Source: Actinomadura citrea
GTDB lineage: Bacteria > Actinomycetota > Actinomycetes > Streptosporangiales > Streptosporangiaceae
Length of the DNA stretch: 64,000 nt
NCBI RefSeq assembly: GCF_013409045.1
Contig: NZ_JACCBT010000001.1
Coordinates: 1 to 64,000 of the forward strand
Reading direction: 5' to 3'
The notes beneath the pieces are model-generated. The model did no database searches, had not been told where the DNA came from, and was given only the letters and a program-made list of their open reading frames with translations. Every line of letters begins with the position of its first letter. Position 1 is the stretch's first letter. Position numbers and translations under genes: made by a program. Positions 17,400 to 25,939 of this stretch are shown in pieces.

Positions 17400-17428
17400 C
17401 TTTGAGGTCAAAGCCTTTGAGGCCAAAG
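17400..17428. promoter_or_regulatory. Tandem palindromic operators, probably for MarR
   Basis: CTTTGAGGTCAAAG at 17400-17413 is a perfect palindrome apart from its 2-bp centre; CTTTGAGGCCAAAG at 17415-17428 is a near copy. The centres are 15 bp apart. The block lies 20 bp upstream of the MarR start and 16 bp upstream of the tautomerase start, so a bound repressor would cover both promoters. Confidence 0.7.
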
Positions 17429-17443
17429 AGAACGGGGACCACT

Positions 17444-17824
17444 GTGCCGCATCTGACCGTCCACCTGCCAGAAGACAAGCTGGCGGGCAACGAGTCCGAG
17501 CTCATCACCGCGCTGACCGAGGCGATCGTCGGCGTCTACGGCGAGTGGGCCCGCGACCTGGCGAGCATCCGCCTGTCCGGCGTCCCCGCCGGCCGCTTCG
17601 CGCAGGGCGGCAAGGCCGTCGACACGACCATCTCGCTGCTCATGGGCGTCCGCGCCGCCGCCTTCGACCGCCCCGACGCCGCCGAGATCACCGCGGCCCT
17701 GGCCGCCGCCCTCACCGACGCGATCACCGATGTCCTCGGCGAGGACCTCCGCCCCGGCACCACGGTGGAACTGGTGGCGTCCCCCCAGGAACGCACCTTC
17801 GTGGCGGGCGCCCCCGCCCCCTGA
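17444..17824 (+). CDS. Tautomerase-family protein
   Basis: 126 residues from GTG 17444. The first residue after the initiator is Pro (MPHLTVHLPED), the catalytic N-terminal base of the 4-oxalocrotonate tautomerase superfamily once Met is removed; this fixes the start. Length is that of the double-domain or MIF-like members. It would catalyse keto-enol tautomerisation of an unsaturated acid or a related reaction. Controlled by the divergent MarR gene, judging by the shared operators. Confidence 0.85.
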   Translation: MPHLTVHLPEDKLAGNESELITALTEAIVGVYGEWARDLASIRLSGVPAGRFAQGGKAVDTTISLLMGVRAAAFDRPDAAEITAALAAALTDAITDVLGEDLRPGTTVELVASPQERTFVAGAPAP

Positions 17825-17930
17825 CCGGCGGAGGCGGCATGATCGTCAATGTCGGCGATCCGGAGACACGGCGCGAGCGGGTCACTACGGTCCCTTCCTA
17901 GCCGGAACTCATCTCTCTGGAGGGAACGCC

Positions 17931-19175
17931 GTGGCCGCAGGCGAGGAGGGCGTCGTCACCCTGGACGTCGCGACGGGGAGCGAACTCGGGTTGTCCGAGG
18001 ACGACCTCATGCTTCTCACCGGGACCGGGCTGCCCAGAGACGCGGGCGGGTACTTCTGCACGGACATCCCCGACGGGCCGCTCGGGCTGTTCGCCGTCCT
18101 CCCGCTGAACGAGGACAACCGGGCTCTGATCCTGGGCGGAACCGGGCCCGACGGCGACATGCTGTACTTCCTCGACGTGAACGAGGGCGTCGTCGTGCTC
18201 TTCTCCCCGGGAGAGGGCGACGAGGAGCCCCAGTTCGAGATGGTGAACACCACGCTGCGGTCCTTCGCCGAGTTCGTCTCCCGGCTGGGCGCGTACGTGT
18301 ACTCGCCCTGGGCGGAGCGGCCCGCGGACGACAAGGCCCGCCTAGCGGAGATCGCCGCGGGCCTGGCGGAGCTCGATCCCGAGGCGTTCGGCCATCCGCA
18401 CAGCTGGTGGGCGATGGCGGTCGCCCGTCTCCGGCGGGAGGCGGCCAGGCGGGAGCGGGCGCATTCGCCCGCCGAGTCGCACAGCGAGTCCCTCGACCGG
18501 GCCCTCGACCGGCTGGAGGAGAAGGGGTGGCGGCAAGTCACGGCCAAGGAGTTCGCGTCCGCGACCGACGAGTACGGACTGCTGGCCCTGCCGGAAGACT
18601 TCTCGGACGCGTTCTCGGGCGACGGCGTTCAACTCCGGGACGTCGACGTCCGCTGGCGCGGCGGCCTTCCGTCGGAGATCCAGGCGGTCTTCGCCCGGGA
18701 GGGGCTCGTGGTCCGCGTCCCTGAGGAGGAACCGCAGGACGAGGACGACTACGACGCCGCGATGGAACGGCTCATGGCAGCGGTCGAGGACACCCAGGGG
18801 CCGGGCGAGGGCACGGTGACCTGCCTGGTCCCCGGGGAGACCTCCGATCTGTGCCGGATCGTGCGGGCGTTCGAACGCCTGGCCGCGAACGGCTACGTCG
18901 CCGAGCCCGCCCTCTGGCCCACCACGTCGGGATGCTGGCAACGCGTCGCCGAGCAGGCCCAGGACGCGGAGTCGCTCAAGGCCGTCTTCTGGAACACCCA
19001 GAGCCATGACGACGCCTTCGACACCAGGGGCGACCTGGTCGACGAGCTGTACCTCGGCTGGGCGGGCGACCGCGAGGAGATCGCCGCAGCCCTCGCGGAG
19101 ACGCAGCTCGCGGTGAAGACCCCCGAAGACGAGGGAACGACCTTCATCCTCGCTCCCGCCGACCGCCGAACCTGA
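17931..19175 (+). CDS. SUKH-like protein with C-terminal accessory domain
   Basis: 414 residues from GTG 17931 with CTGGAGGGAACGCC before it. The first about 190 residues (GLPRDAGGYF, LGLFAVLPLNED, MLYFLDVNEGVVVLFSPGEG) have the strand pattern of SUKH-4-type immunity proteins, which bind and block polymorphic toxins. The C-terminal part (LCRIVRAFERLAANGYVAEP, KAVFWNTQSHDDA, LYLGWAGDREE) resembles a separate acidic actinobacterial domain (possibly DUF6891). No toxin gene is adjacent, so it may be an orphan immunity protein. The family call is from pattern only. Confidence 0.6.
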   Translation: MAAGEEGVVTLDVATGSELGLSEDDLMLLTGTGLPRDAGGYFCTDIPDGPLGLFAVLPLNEDNRALILGGTGPDGDMLYFLDVNEGVVVLFSPGEGDEEPQFEMVNTTLRSFAEFVSRLGAYVYSPWAERPADDKARLAEIAAGLAELDPEAFGHPHSWWAMAVARLRREAARRERAHSPAESHSESLDRALDRLEEKGWRQVTAKEFASATDEYGLLALPEDFSDAFSGDGVQLRDVDVRWRGGLPSEIQAVFAREGLVVRVPEEEPQDEDDYDAAMERLMAAVEDTQGPGEGTVTCLVPGETSDLCRIVRAFERLAANGYVAEPALWPTTSGCWQRVAEQAQDAESLKAVFWNTQSHDDAFDTRGDLVDELYLGWAGDREEIAAALAETQLAVKTPEDEGTTFILAPADRRT

Positions 19176-19333
19176 GGGACCGGCCGGGACGGCGTCGCAG
19201 GGGTGGCGGCAGCGTTCGCGCCAGGTGCTCGGCCACCGAGCAGCCGGTAGGCGGCTCCGGGGCCGAGTTTTCAAGATACGGCCGACCCCCGTGACCGGCT
19301 GCCCGCGGCCCAGGGCTCGGCGATACTGGGGGG

Positions 19334-21097
19334 ATGGTCGACGACGAGCGCTGGAAGGCGCGTTTCCGGGCCGCGCGGATCAGCCTGCCTCGATGGGCGC
19401 GTGACGCCCCGAGCCGCAGCATCTACCGCTCCAACGTGAGCGGGACGTGGGAGGTCTACACGTGGGACCGCGAGACGGGTGAGCAGCGCCAGGTGACCGA
19501 CCGCCCCAACGGGACGTGGTACGGCACCGTCGACCCGTCCGGCGCATGGGTGTGGTGGTTCGCCGACACGGACGGCGACGAGTTCGGCGTGTGGAAGCGC
19601 GTCCCGTTCGGGGAGACCGAGAGCGCACCGGCCGTTCCGGAGCTGGAGCCGTCGTATCCGGCGGGGCTGGCCCTCGGCCGCAGCGGCCTCGCCGTGATCG
19701 GGCGGACGACCGAGGAGGGCAACACCGTCCACCTGTGCCGGGCGGGCGCCGCGCCGGAGGTGCTCTACCACCACGCGGAGGACGCCCACGTCGCCGGCGT
19801 TTCACGGGACGAGTCCCTGATCGCGATCGGGCACAGCGAGCACGGCGACAGCCGCCACATGGCGCTGCGGGTCGTGCGGCAGGACGGCTCCCCGATCGCC
19901 GACCTCTGGGACGGACCGGGCAAGGGCGTCTACGGCGCCGGTTTCGCTCCGGTCGACGGCGATTCGCGGCTGCTGGTCAACCACGAGCGACGCGGCCGGG
20001 ACGAGATGCTCATCTGGGACCCGGTCGCGGGCACCGAGCAGGAGATCGTGCTCGACCTGCCCGGCGAGATCGGTGCGAGCTGGTACCCGGACGGGGCGGC
20101 GCTGCTGATCTCCCACTCGCACGAGGCGCGCGACGAGCTCTACCGCTACGACCTGACCGACGGGGACCTGACCAGGATCGACACGCCGCGCGGGGTGCTC
20201 GGCGGGGCCGACGTCCGGCCGGACGGGACGGTCGAGTTCTCCTGGTCGTCCGCCGCCGAGCCGCCGGTGATCCGCTCGACGTCCGGCGCGGTCGTGCTCA
20301 CCCCGCCCGGGTCCACGGCGCCGCCGTCCGTCCCGGTCGAGGACGTGTGGGTGGACGGCCTGGCCGGCCGCATCCACGCGCTGGTCAGCAAGCCGGAAGG
20401 CGACCGCCCTTTCCCGACCGTCTTCGACATCCACGGCGGGCCGACCGCGCAGGACGACGACTCGTTCGCCCCCACTGTCGCCGCGTGGGTCGACCACGGG
20501 TTCGCGGTCGTCCGCGTGAACTACCGGGGCTCGACCGGCTACGGCTCCGAATGGCGCGACGCCATCGAGGGACGCGTCGGCATCACCGAACTGGAGGACG
20601 TCAAGGCCGTCCGCGACTGGGCGGTCGAGTCGGGTCTCGCGGATCCCGCGCGCCTCGTCCTGACCGGCGGATCATGGGGCGGGTTCCTCACCCTGCTCGG
20701 CATCGGCACCCAGCCGGACGACTGGAGCGTCGCGGTCGCGGCCGTTCCGGTGGCCGACTACGTCGCCGCGTTCGAGGACGAGATGGAGGGGCTGCAGGCG
20801 TTCGACCGGTCCCTGTTCGGCGGTTCGCCGGAGGAGGTCCCGGAGCGGTACCGCGAGTCGTCCCCCATCACCTACGTCGCGCAGGTCAAGGCGCCGGTGC
20901 TGGTCCTGGCGGGGGAGAACGACCCGCGCTGCCCCATCCGCCAGATCGACAACTACCTCGCGCGGCTCGCCGAACTGGGGCACCCGCACGAGGTGTACCG
21001 GTACGACGCGGGCCACGGCTCCCTCGTCGTCGAGGAGCGCATCACCCAGATGGCCGCCGAGATCGGCTTCGCCCGGAAACATCTCGGCATGTCGTGA
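19334..21097 (+). CDS. S9 family peptidase (acylaminoacyl/prolyl oligopeptidase type)
   Basis: 587 residues. The N-terminal half has beta-propeller WD-like repeats (YTWDRETGEQRQVTD, MLIWDPVAGTEQEIV, LYRYDLTDGDLTRID); the C-terminal half is an alpha/beta hydrolase with HGGPTAQDDD, nucleophile GGSWGGF, acid in ENDPRCPI and His in AGHGSLV. The enzyme removes residues from short peptides inside the cell; there is no signal peptide. The ATG follows GGGGGG, and GATACT lies 6 bp upstream, so start mode is uncertain. Confidence 0.9.
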   Translation: MVDDERWKARFRAARISLPRWARDAPSRSIYRSNVSGTWEVYTWDRETGEQRQVTDRPNGTWYGTVDPSGAWVWWFADTDGDEFGVWKRVPFGETESAPAVPELEPSYPAGLALGRSGLAVIGRTTEEGNTVHLCRAGAAPEVLYHHAEDAHVAGVSRDESLIAIGHSEHGDSRHMALRVVRQDGSPIADLWDGPGKGVYGAGFAPVDGDSRLLVNHERRGRDEMLIWDPVAGTEQEIVLDLPGEIGASWYPDGAALLISHSHEARDELYRYDLTDGDLTRIDTPRGVLGGADVRPDGTVEFSWSSAAEPPVIRSTSGAVVLTPPGSTAPPSVPVEDVWVDGLAGRIHALVSKPEGDRPFPTVFDIHGGPTAQDDDSFAPTVAAWVDHGFAVVRVNYRGSTGYGSEWRDAIEGRVGITELEDVKAVRDWAVESGLADPARLVLTGGSWGGFLTLLGIGTQPDDWSVAVAAVPVADYVAAFEDEMEGLQAFDRSLFGGSPEEVPERYRESSPITYVAQVKAPVLVLAGENDPRCPIRQIDNYLARLAELGHPHEVYRYDAGHGSLVVEERITQMAAEIGFARKHLGMS

Positions 21098-21244
21098 TCT
21101 TTCCCCGGGACGGGCGGGCCGCCTCGCCCGTCCCGGGTTTACAAGATCGCCCCTTCGGGCATCCCTCCGATCGGCCGAACGCACCACCGGTCCAGCGAGG
21201 ACCGGCTCTCGCCCCCCGGACATCACCGATCGGGGGGATCGCAC

Positions 21245-21973
21245 ATGCCACGGCCGTGCAGCATCCACTGCGTCATGCCGTCCGGGCGCCGCCGGGCGCC
21301 CGGCCTGGCTCACCGCCCGGCGTTCCGCCTGGCCGCAGGGGCGACCGCCCTCGCCATCGCCGGCACCATGCTCGCGCTCATCCCGCCCCGCGCGTCCGCC
21401 GCGACGCACCCTTCACTCGTGTCGCGGCCTTCACCCGACGCCGGACCGCCGTCCCCGGCCAGGCGCCTGCTCAGCCCGGCGCCCGCGTCCCGTCCGGAGG
21501 TCGGGTTGCAGGCCGCTCGCAAACGGACCGTCCCACCGCGGGACGTCCTGCCGGACCTGCCGAACTCGCAGCGCCTGGACCAGCAGTTCGCCGAGTACGC
21601 GCTGCGGGCGAGCGGCATCGGCTGGCGCTCCACCGGCGGCTGCTCCGACCGGACGGTGCCGACCTGCACGTCCTTCGAGGGCATCCGGTGGGGGACGATC
21701 AGGAGCCTGATCGAGTTCGCGGAGTCGAGCGGCTGCGAGGTCACCGTCACCGGCGGCACCGAGCACGGCCACGCGGGCGGCGTCCACAGCCACGCGAACG
21801 GCTACAAGGTCGACATCGCGACCGGGATCTGCGTCGACGAGGCGGTGCGGCGCTACCCGTTCACGGGCGTGCGGGGGGACGGCGCGCGGCTCCACCGGTC
21901 CCCCGAGGGCGTCGTGTTCGCCCGCGAGAAGGACCACTGGGACATCACGATCAGGCGCGGACCTCGCGGATGA
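21245..21973 (+). CDS. Secreted M15/hedgehog-fold peptidase-like protein
   Basis: 242 residues. Long N-terminal signal (hydrophobic core about 28-50, ending PPRASAA), a Pro/Ser-rich linker, then a compact domain with TGGTEHGHAGG, SHANGYKVDIA (His-x6-Asp zinc motif) and DHWDI near the end. This is the layout of D,D-carboxypeptidase/endolysin M15-type or hedgehog-like domains that bind peptidoglycan. Cys pairs around 150-165 suggest disulphides. The last 23 bp overlap the end of the convergent TetR gene. Confidence 0.65.
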   Translation: MPRPCSIHCVMPSGRRRAPGLAHRPAFRLAAGATALAIAGTMLALIPPRASAATHPSLVSRPSPDAGPPSPARRLLSPAPASRPEVGLQAARKRTVPPRDVLPDLPNSQRLDQQFAEYALRASGIGWRSTGGCSDRTVPTCTSFEGIRWGTIRSLIEFAESSGCEVTVTGGTEHGHAGGVHSHANGYKVDIATGICVDEAVRRYPFTGVRGDGARLHRSPEGVVFAREKDHWDITIRRGPRG

Positions 21974-22619
21974 TGCCCACCAGCTCGCGGGTCACCGACT
22001 TGAACCCGGGGATGCGCGACATCGCGACCATGCGGTTGACCAGCGGGACCGTCCGCTCGACGAGCAGGTAGGTCTTGCGGCAGCCGGGCGAGCTGTCGTG
22101 CACCCAGTACAGCACGATGCCCATCGAGTAGATCCACAGCAGCTCGGGCAGCTCCGCCCGGAACTCCTTGTCGATCTTCAGGTCGGAGCCCTCGACGACC
22201 TCGCGGTAGATCGCCACCGCCGAGTCGCGGGCGGGTCCGGACTCGGCGCTGAACGGGTTGAGCGGGCTGGTCGGCTCGGCGGCGAACTTGAAGAACTTCC
22301 CGGCGAACTCGTGGTACGGGACCATCGTGTCGACCCGGGCCTTCAGGACGCCCAGCAGCCGGGGCGCGAACTCGCGCTCGGCGTCCAGGACGGCCCGGCA
22401 GGCGGCGACGTGCTCGTCCTGCAGCTCGTCGTAGTAGGCCTGGATCAGCTCTTCCTTGGACCCGAAGTAGTAGTAGGCGTTGCCGACCGAGACACCCGCC
22501 TCCTTGGCGATCGCCCGCATCGTCGTCTGCTCGTATCCGCGCTCCCGGAACAGGCGCAGCGCCGTCTCGACGATCAGGGCGCGCGTCTGCTCGGACTTCA
22601 CGGCCTTCGTCTCGGTCAC
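21951..22619 (-). CDS. TetR-family transcriptional regulator
   Basis: 222 residues. HTH at about 8-55 (TMRAIAKEAGVSVGNAYYYFGSKEEL). Start GTG 22619 is preferred because TAGGGT (22627-22632) ends 7 bp upstream, the leaderless pattern; a longer frame opens at 22682. Its 3' end overlaps the convergent secreted-protein gene by 23 bp, and it is divergent from the SnoaL-like gene at 22713, a possible target. Confidence 0.9.
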   Translation of the reverse strand: MTETKAVKSEQTRALIVETALRLFRERGYEQTTMRAIAKEAGVSVGNAYYYFGSKEELIQAYYDELQDEHVAACRAVLDAEREFAPRLLGVLKARVDTMVPYHEFAGKFFKFAAEPTSPLNPFSAESGPARDSAVAIYREVVEGSDLKIDKEFRAELPELLWIYSMGIVLYWVHDSSPGCRKTYLLVERTVPLVNRMVAMSRIPGFKSVTRELVGIIREVRA

Positions 22620-22712
22620 GCATGCCACCCTAAAGCCCGAGTACGACCTCCCGCTCATGCCAACATCCGCCGCGCGGTGCAACCCGGCGCCGGTGAGCGG
22701 TGTTGACCGAGC

Positions 22713-23132
22713 ATGACCAACGCCCTGAAAACGCTCGAACGCTTCTACGCCGCGGAGGCGGACTACCTGGCCGCCGGCGGCCCCGGGAAGGGGGACTTCT
22801 CAGTGATGGCCGCTCATCTCACCCCGGACGTCGTGATGTACCAGGCGCCCAGCCTCCCCTACGGCGGGACGTGGCGCGGCCACGACGGCATGGAGCGGTT
22901 CATGGCCGTGATGAGCGGGCTGTGGTCGGATCTGACGTTCCGCGAGCAGCACTACGCGGTGGACGGCGAGACGGTCACGGTCCGCAACGACTGCGTGTTC
23001 CGGGCCCGCGCGACCGGGCGGGAGGTGGACACGTCCGTCCTGCAGTGGATCACGGTGCGGGACGACCTGGTCAGCGAGTTCCGCCCGTTCTACCTGGACA
23101 CCGCCGCCATCCTCGCGGCTCTCAGGGAGTGA
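22713..23132 (+). CDS. SnoaL-like (NTF2-fold) protein
   Basis: 139 residues with the cone-shaped NTF2 pattern: TLERFYAAEADYL, HLTPDVVMYQAPSLPYGG, WRGHDGMERF, VDGETVTVRNDC. Members are small isomerases, cyclases or ligand binders; no catalytic residues identify a reaction. The last 11 bp overlap the 3' end of the convergent dehydrogenase-like gene. No operon partner. Confidence 0.8.
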   Translation: MTNALKTLERFYAAEADYLAAGGPGKGDFSVMAAHLTPDVVMYQAPSLPYGGTWRGHDGMERFMAVMSGLWSDLTFREQHYAVDGETVTVRNDCVFRARATGREVDTSVLQWITVRDDLVSEFRPFYLDTAAILAALRE

Positions 23133-24216
23133 GTTCGGCGGCGACCAGCTCGGCGATCTGGGCGGTGTTGAGCGCTGCGCCGTTGCGGAGGTTGTCGCCG
23201 CACAGGAAGAGGTCGAGCGCCCGCGGGTCGTCCAGCGAGCGCCGCACCCGCCCCACCCAGGCGGGATCGGTGCCGACGACGTCCGCGGGCGTGGGGAACT
23301 CCTGCGTCTCCGGGTTGTCGCAGAGGACGACGCCGGGCGACCCGGCGAGGACGGCCTGCGCCTCCCGCTGGTCGACCCGGTCCTCGAACACCGCGTGGAC
23401 CGACAGCGAGTGCGCCGTCACCACCGGGACGCGGACACAGGTCGCCGTCACCCGCAGGTCGCGCAGGCCGAGCACCTTCCTCGACTCCTCCCGGATCTTG
23501 AGCTCCTCCGAGCTCCAGCCGCCGTCGCGGACCTCGCCCGCCCACGGCACCACGTTCATCGCGAGCGGCGCCGGGAACGGCCCGAACTCGCCCACCGCGC
23601 AGCGCAGGTCGCCCGCGCGGTTGCCGAGCGCCCGGTCGCCGCCGACCTTCTCCATCTGCTCGTACAGGGTGTCGACGCCCTCCAGCCCGACGCCCGACGC
23701 GGCCTGGTAGGACGACACGACGAGCTCGCGCAGCCCGTACCGGCGGTGCAGCGCCCCGATCACCATGATCATCGACAGCGTGGTGGAGCTGGGGCTCGCG
23801 ACGATCCCGCGCGGACGCCGGCGCACCCGCTCCGGGTTCACCTCCGGGACGACGAGCGGCACGTCCGGCGCCATCCGGAACGCCCCGGAGTTGTCGACCG
23901 CCACGGCGCCGCGGTCCGTCGCGACCGGCACCCACCGCGCGGCCACCGCGTCCGGCACGCCGAAGATCGCGATGTCGACGCCGTCGAACACCTCGGGCGT
24001 CAGCGGCGCCACCTCGACGTCCGCGCCGCGCAGCGGCAGCGTCCGTCCCGCCGAACGGGGCGAGGCGACCAGCCGGATCTCCCCGTACACGTCGCGGCGG
24101 GTGGACAGCAGGTCGATCATCACGGTCCCGACGGCCCCCGTGGCTCCGACGACGGCGAGCGTCGGCCCGCCCGTCGCCCTGGTCCTCGTGCCGGCCGGCC
24201 GGGCATTCGGGGCCAT
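23122..24216 (-). CDS. asd: Aspartate-semialdehyde dehydrogenase homologue lacking the catalytic Cys
   Basis: 364 residues. NADP-binding GATGAVG (25-31), AVDNSGAFRM, SSYQAASGVG (substrate Gln), CVRVPVVTAHS (Arg and His) are all as in Asd, which makes L-aspartate 4-semialdehyde from aspartyl phosphate for lysine, threonine, methionine and diaminopimelate. The nucleophile motif NPNC(T/S)T is changed to SPSSTT: residue 144 is Ser (TCC, 23785-23787), and the neighbouring Asn is also Ser. A Cys-to-Ser change usually abolishes this acyl-enzyme chemistry. It lies downstream of aspartate kinase on the same strand, separated by a hairpin. It may be a pseudoenzyme or have shifted function; a TGC-to-TCC read error would not explain the second substitution. 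Confidence 0.85.
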   Translation of the reverse strand: MAPNARPAGTRTRATGGPTLAVVGATGAVGTVMIDLLSTRRDVYGEIRLVASPRSAGRTLPLRGADVEVAPLTPEVFDGVDIAIFGVPDAVAARWVPVATDRGAVAVDNSGAFRMAPDVPLVVPEVNPERVRRRPRGIVASPSSTTLSMIMVIGALHRRYGLRELVVSSYQAASGVGLEGVDTLYEQMEKVGGDRALGNRAGDLRCAVGEFGPFPAPLAMNVVPWAGEVRDGGWSSEELKIREESRKVLGLRDLRVTATCVRVPVVTAHSLSVHAVFEDRVDQREAQAVLAGSPGVVLCDNPETQEFPTPADVVGTDPAWVGRVRRSLDDPRALDLFLCGDNLRNGAALNTAQIAELVAAELTP

Positions 24217-24349
24217 GGTCGCGCCACCCTCTCGCCGTCGAGTCGTGTCCGCACGTCCAACTCCCGCCGCGTGCGGCCGGTTCCCTCAGCGACCCTGCCA
24301 CGCCCGGCGGCCGGCGTCAGCGTCGTGTGCCACAGGACGAACACGACAA

Positions 24350-24380
24350 AGCGGGCCGCACGGAATCCGTGCGGCCCGCT
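24350..24380 (-). terminator. Hairpin after aspartate kinase
   Basis: Perfect 14-bp stem AGCGGGCCGCACGG / CCGTGCGGCCCGCT with AAT loop, 12 bp past the aspartate kinase stop on the minus strand. It separates this gene from the asd homologue, so downstream transcription is reduced or needs its own promoter. Confidence 0.8.
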
Positions 24381-24391
24381 GGGGCGTGCGG

Positions 24392-25666
24392 TCAGCGGCC
24401 GGTGCCCCCGTAGACGACGGCCTCGACCTGCTCGGCGTCCAGGTCGAACGCGTGGTGCGCCGCGGCGACCGCGGTGTCGATGTCGTCCTGGGCGACGACG
24501 ACCGAGATCCGGATCTCCGAGGTGGAGATCATCTCGATGTTCACCCCGGCCTCGGCGATCGCGCCGAACAGCGAGGCGGTGACGCCCGGGTGCGAGCGCA
24601 TCCCGGCGCCGATCAGCGACACCTTGCCGATGCGGTCGTCGTAGCGCAGCGACTCGAAGCCGATCTTCTCCTTCAGCTTGTTCAGCGCGGTGAGGGCGCT
24701 CTGCCCGTCGGTGGACGGCAGCGTGAACGAGATGTCGGTCCGCCCCGTGGACGCCGCCGACACGTTCTGCACGATCATGTCGATGTTGATCTCGGCCTCG
24801 GACAGCACCGTGAAGATCGTGGCGGCCTCACCGACCTTGTCGGGCACTCCCACCACGGTGATCTTGGCCTCGCTCCGGTCGTGCGCGACGCCGGAGATGA
24901 TCGCCTGCTCCATGTCCTGTCCTTCGATCTCGCTGCTGTCGACGACCCACGTGCCCACCTTCTGGCTGAACGAGGACCGCACGTGGATCGGGATGTTGTA
25001 GCGGCGCGCGTACTCCACGCAGCGCAGATGCAGGATCTTCGCCCCGCTGGCCGCCATCTCCAGCATCTCCTCGTAGGAGATCTTCGGGATCTTGCGGGCG
25101 GCGGGCACGATGCGCGGGTCGGCGGTGAAGACGCCGTCGACGTCGGAGTAGATCTCACAGGCGTCGGCGTCCAGGGCCGCCGCCAACGCGACGGCCGTGG
25201 TGTCGGACCCGCCGCGGCCGAGCGTCGTGATGTCCTTGGTCCCCTGCGACACGCCCTGGAACCCGGCCACGATGCAGATCGAGCCGCCGTCGAGCGCGGT
25301 CCGGATCCGTCCCGGCGTCACGTCGATGATCTTGGCTTTGCCGTGCGAGCCGTCAGTGATCACGCCGGCCTGGGAGCCGGTGAACGAGCGGGCCTCGTGG
25401 CCCAGGTTCGCGATGGCCATGGCCAGCAGCGCCATCGAGATCCGCTCGCCGGCGGTGAGCAGCATGTCCAGCTCACGGGCGGGCGGCAGGGGGCTGACCT
25501 GCTTGGCCATGTCGATGAGGTCATCCGTCGTGTCGCCCATGGCGGAGACCACGACGACCACGTCGTTCCCCGCCTTCTTCGTTGCGACGATGCGCTGGGC
25601 GACCCGCTTGACGCCTTCGGCGTCGGCGACGGAGGAGCCACCGTACTTCTGCACGACAAGAGCCAC
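24392..25666 (-). CDS. lysC: Aspartate kinase
   Basis: 424 residues. Start GTG 25666 after AGGAGC, giving [18 protein letters not shown]. The kinase domain (1-240: [37 protein letters not shown]) is followed by two ACT domains (about 260-424) that bind Lys/Thr for feedback control. It phosphorylates aspartate, the first step towards lysine, diaminopimelate, threonine and methionine. In related bacteria an internal start makes a separate regulatory beta subunit; a Met near GQDMEQAI (about residue 246) is in the right place. Length is typical. Confidence 0.95.
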   Translation of the reverse strand: MALVVQKYGGSSVADAEGVKRVAQRIVATKKAGNDVVVVVSAMGDTTDDLIDMAKQVSPLPPARELDMLLTAGERISMALLAMAIANLGHEARSFTGSQAGVITDGSHGKAKIIDVTPGRIRTALDGGSICIVAGFQGVSQGTKDITTLGRGGSDTTAVALAAALDADACEIYSDVDGVFTADPRIVPAARKIPKISYEEMLEMAASGAKILHLRCVEYARRYNIPIHVRSSFSQKVGTWVVDSSEIEGQDMEQAIISGVAHDRSEAKITVVGVPDKVGEAATIFTVLSEAEINIDMIVQNVSAASTGRTDISFTLPSTDGQSALTALNKLKEKIGFESLRYDDRIGKVSLIGAGMRSHPGVTASLFGAIAEAGVNIEMISTSEIRISVVVAQDDIDTAVAAAHHAFDLDAEQVEAVVYGGTGR

Positions 25667-25939
25667 GAGTGGGCGCTCCTCGGATCGGGGTCGGGCGTTT
25701 CTGGTCGTCGAGTCTACAGAGGGGGACCCCATGGATCACGACCAGGTAACTCTCCTGCCCCCGGGGCCGCCGGACGCGGCCGCCGGGCGGGCACGCCCCG
25801 GAGTGATCGCGTGACGGGCCGGGCGGTATGGACGACCGTGGCCCAGAATGTACGCGCCATGGATTCTTAATGGCCGATGCACGCGAATAATCTGGAGTCG
25901 AGGGTGATGCACCGGCGAATGCCGTATTGAGGGGTGCCC

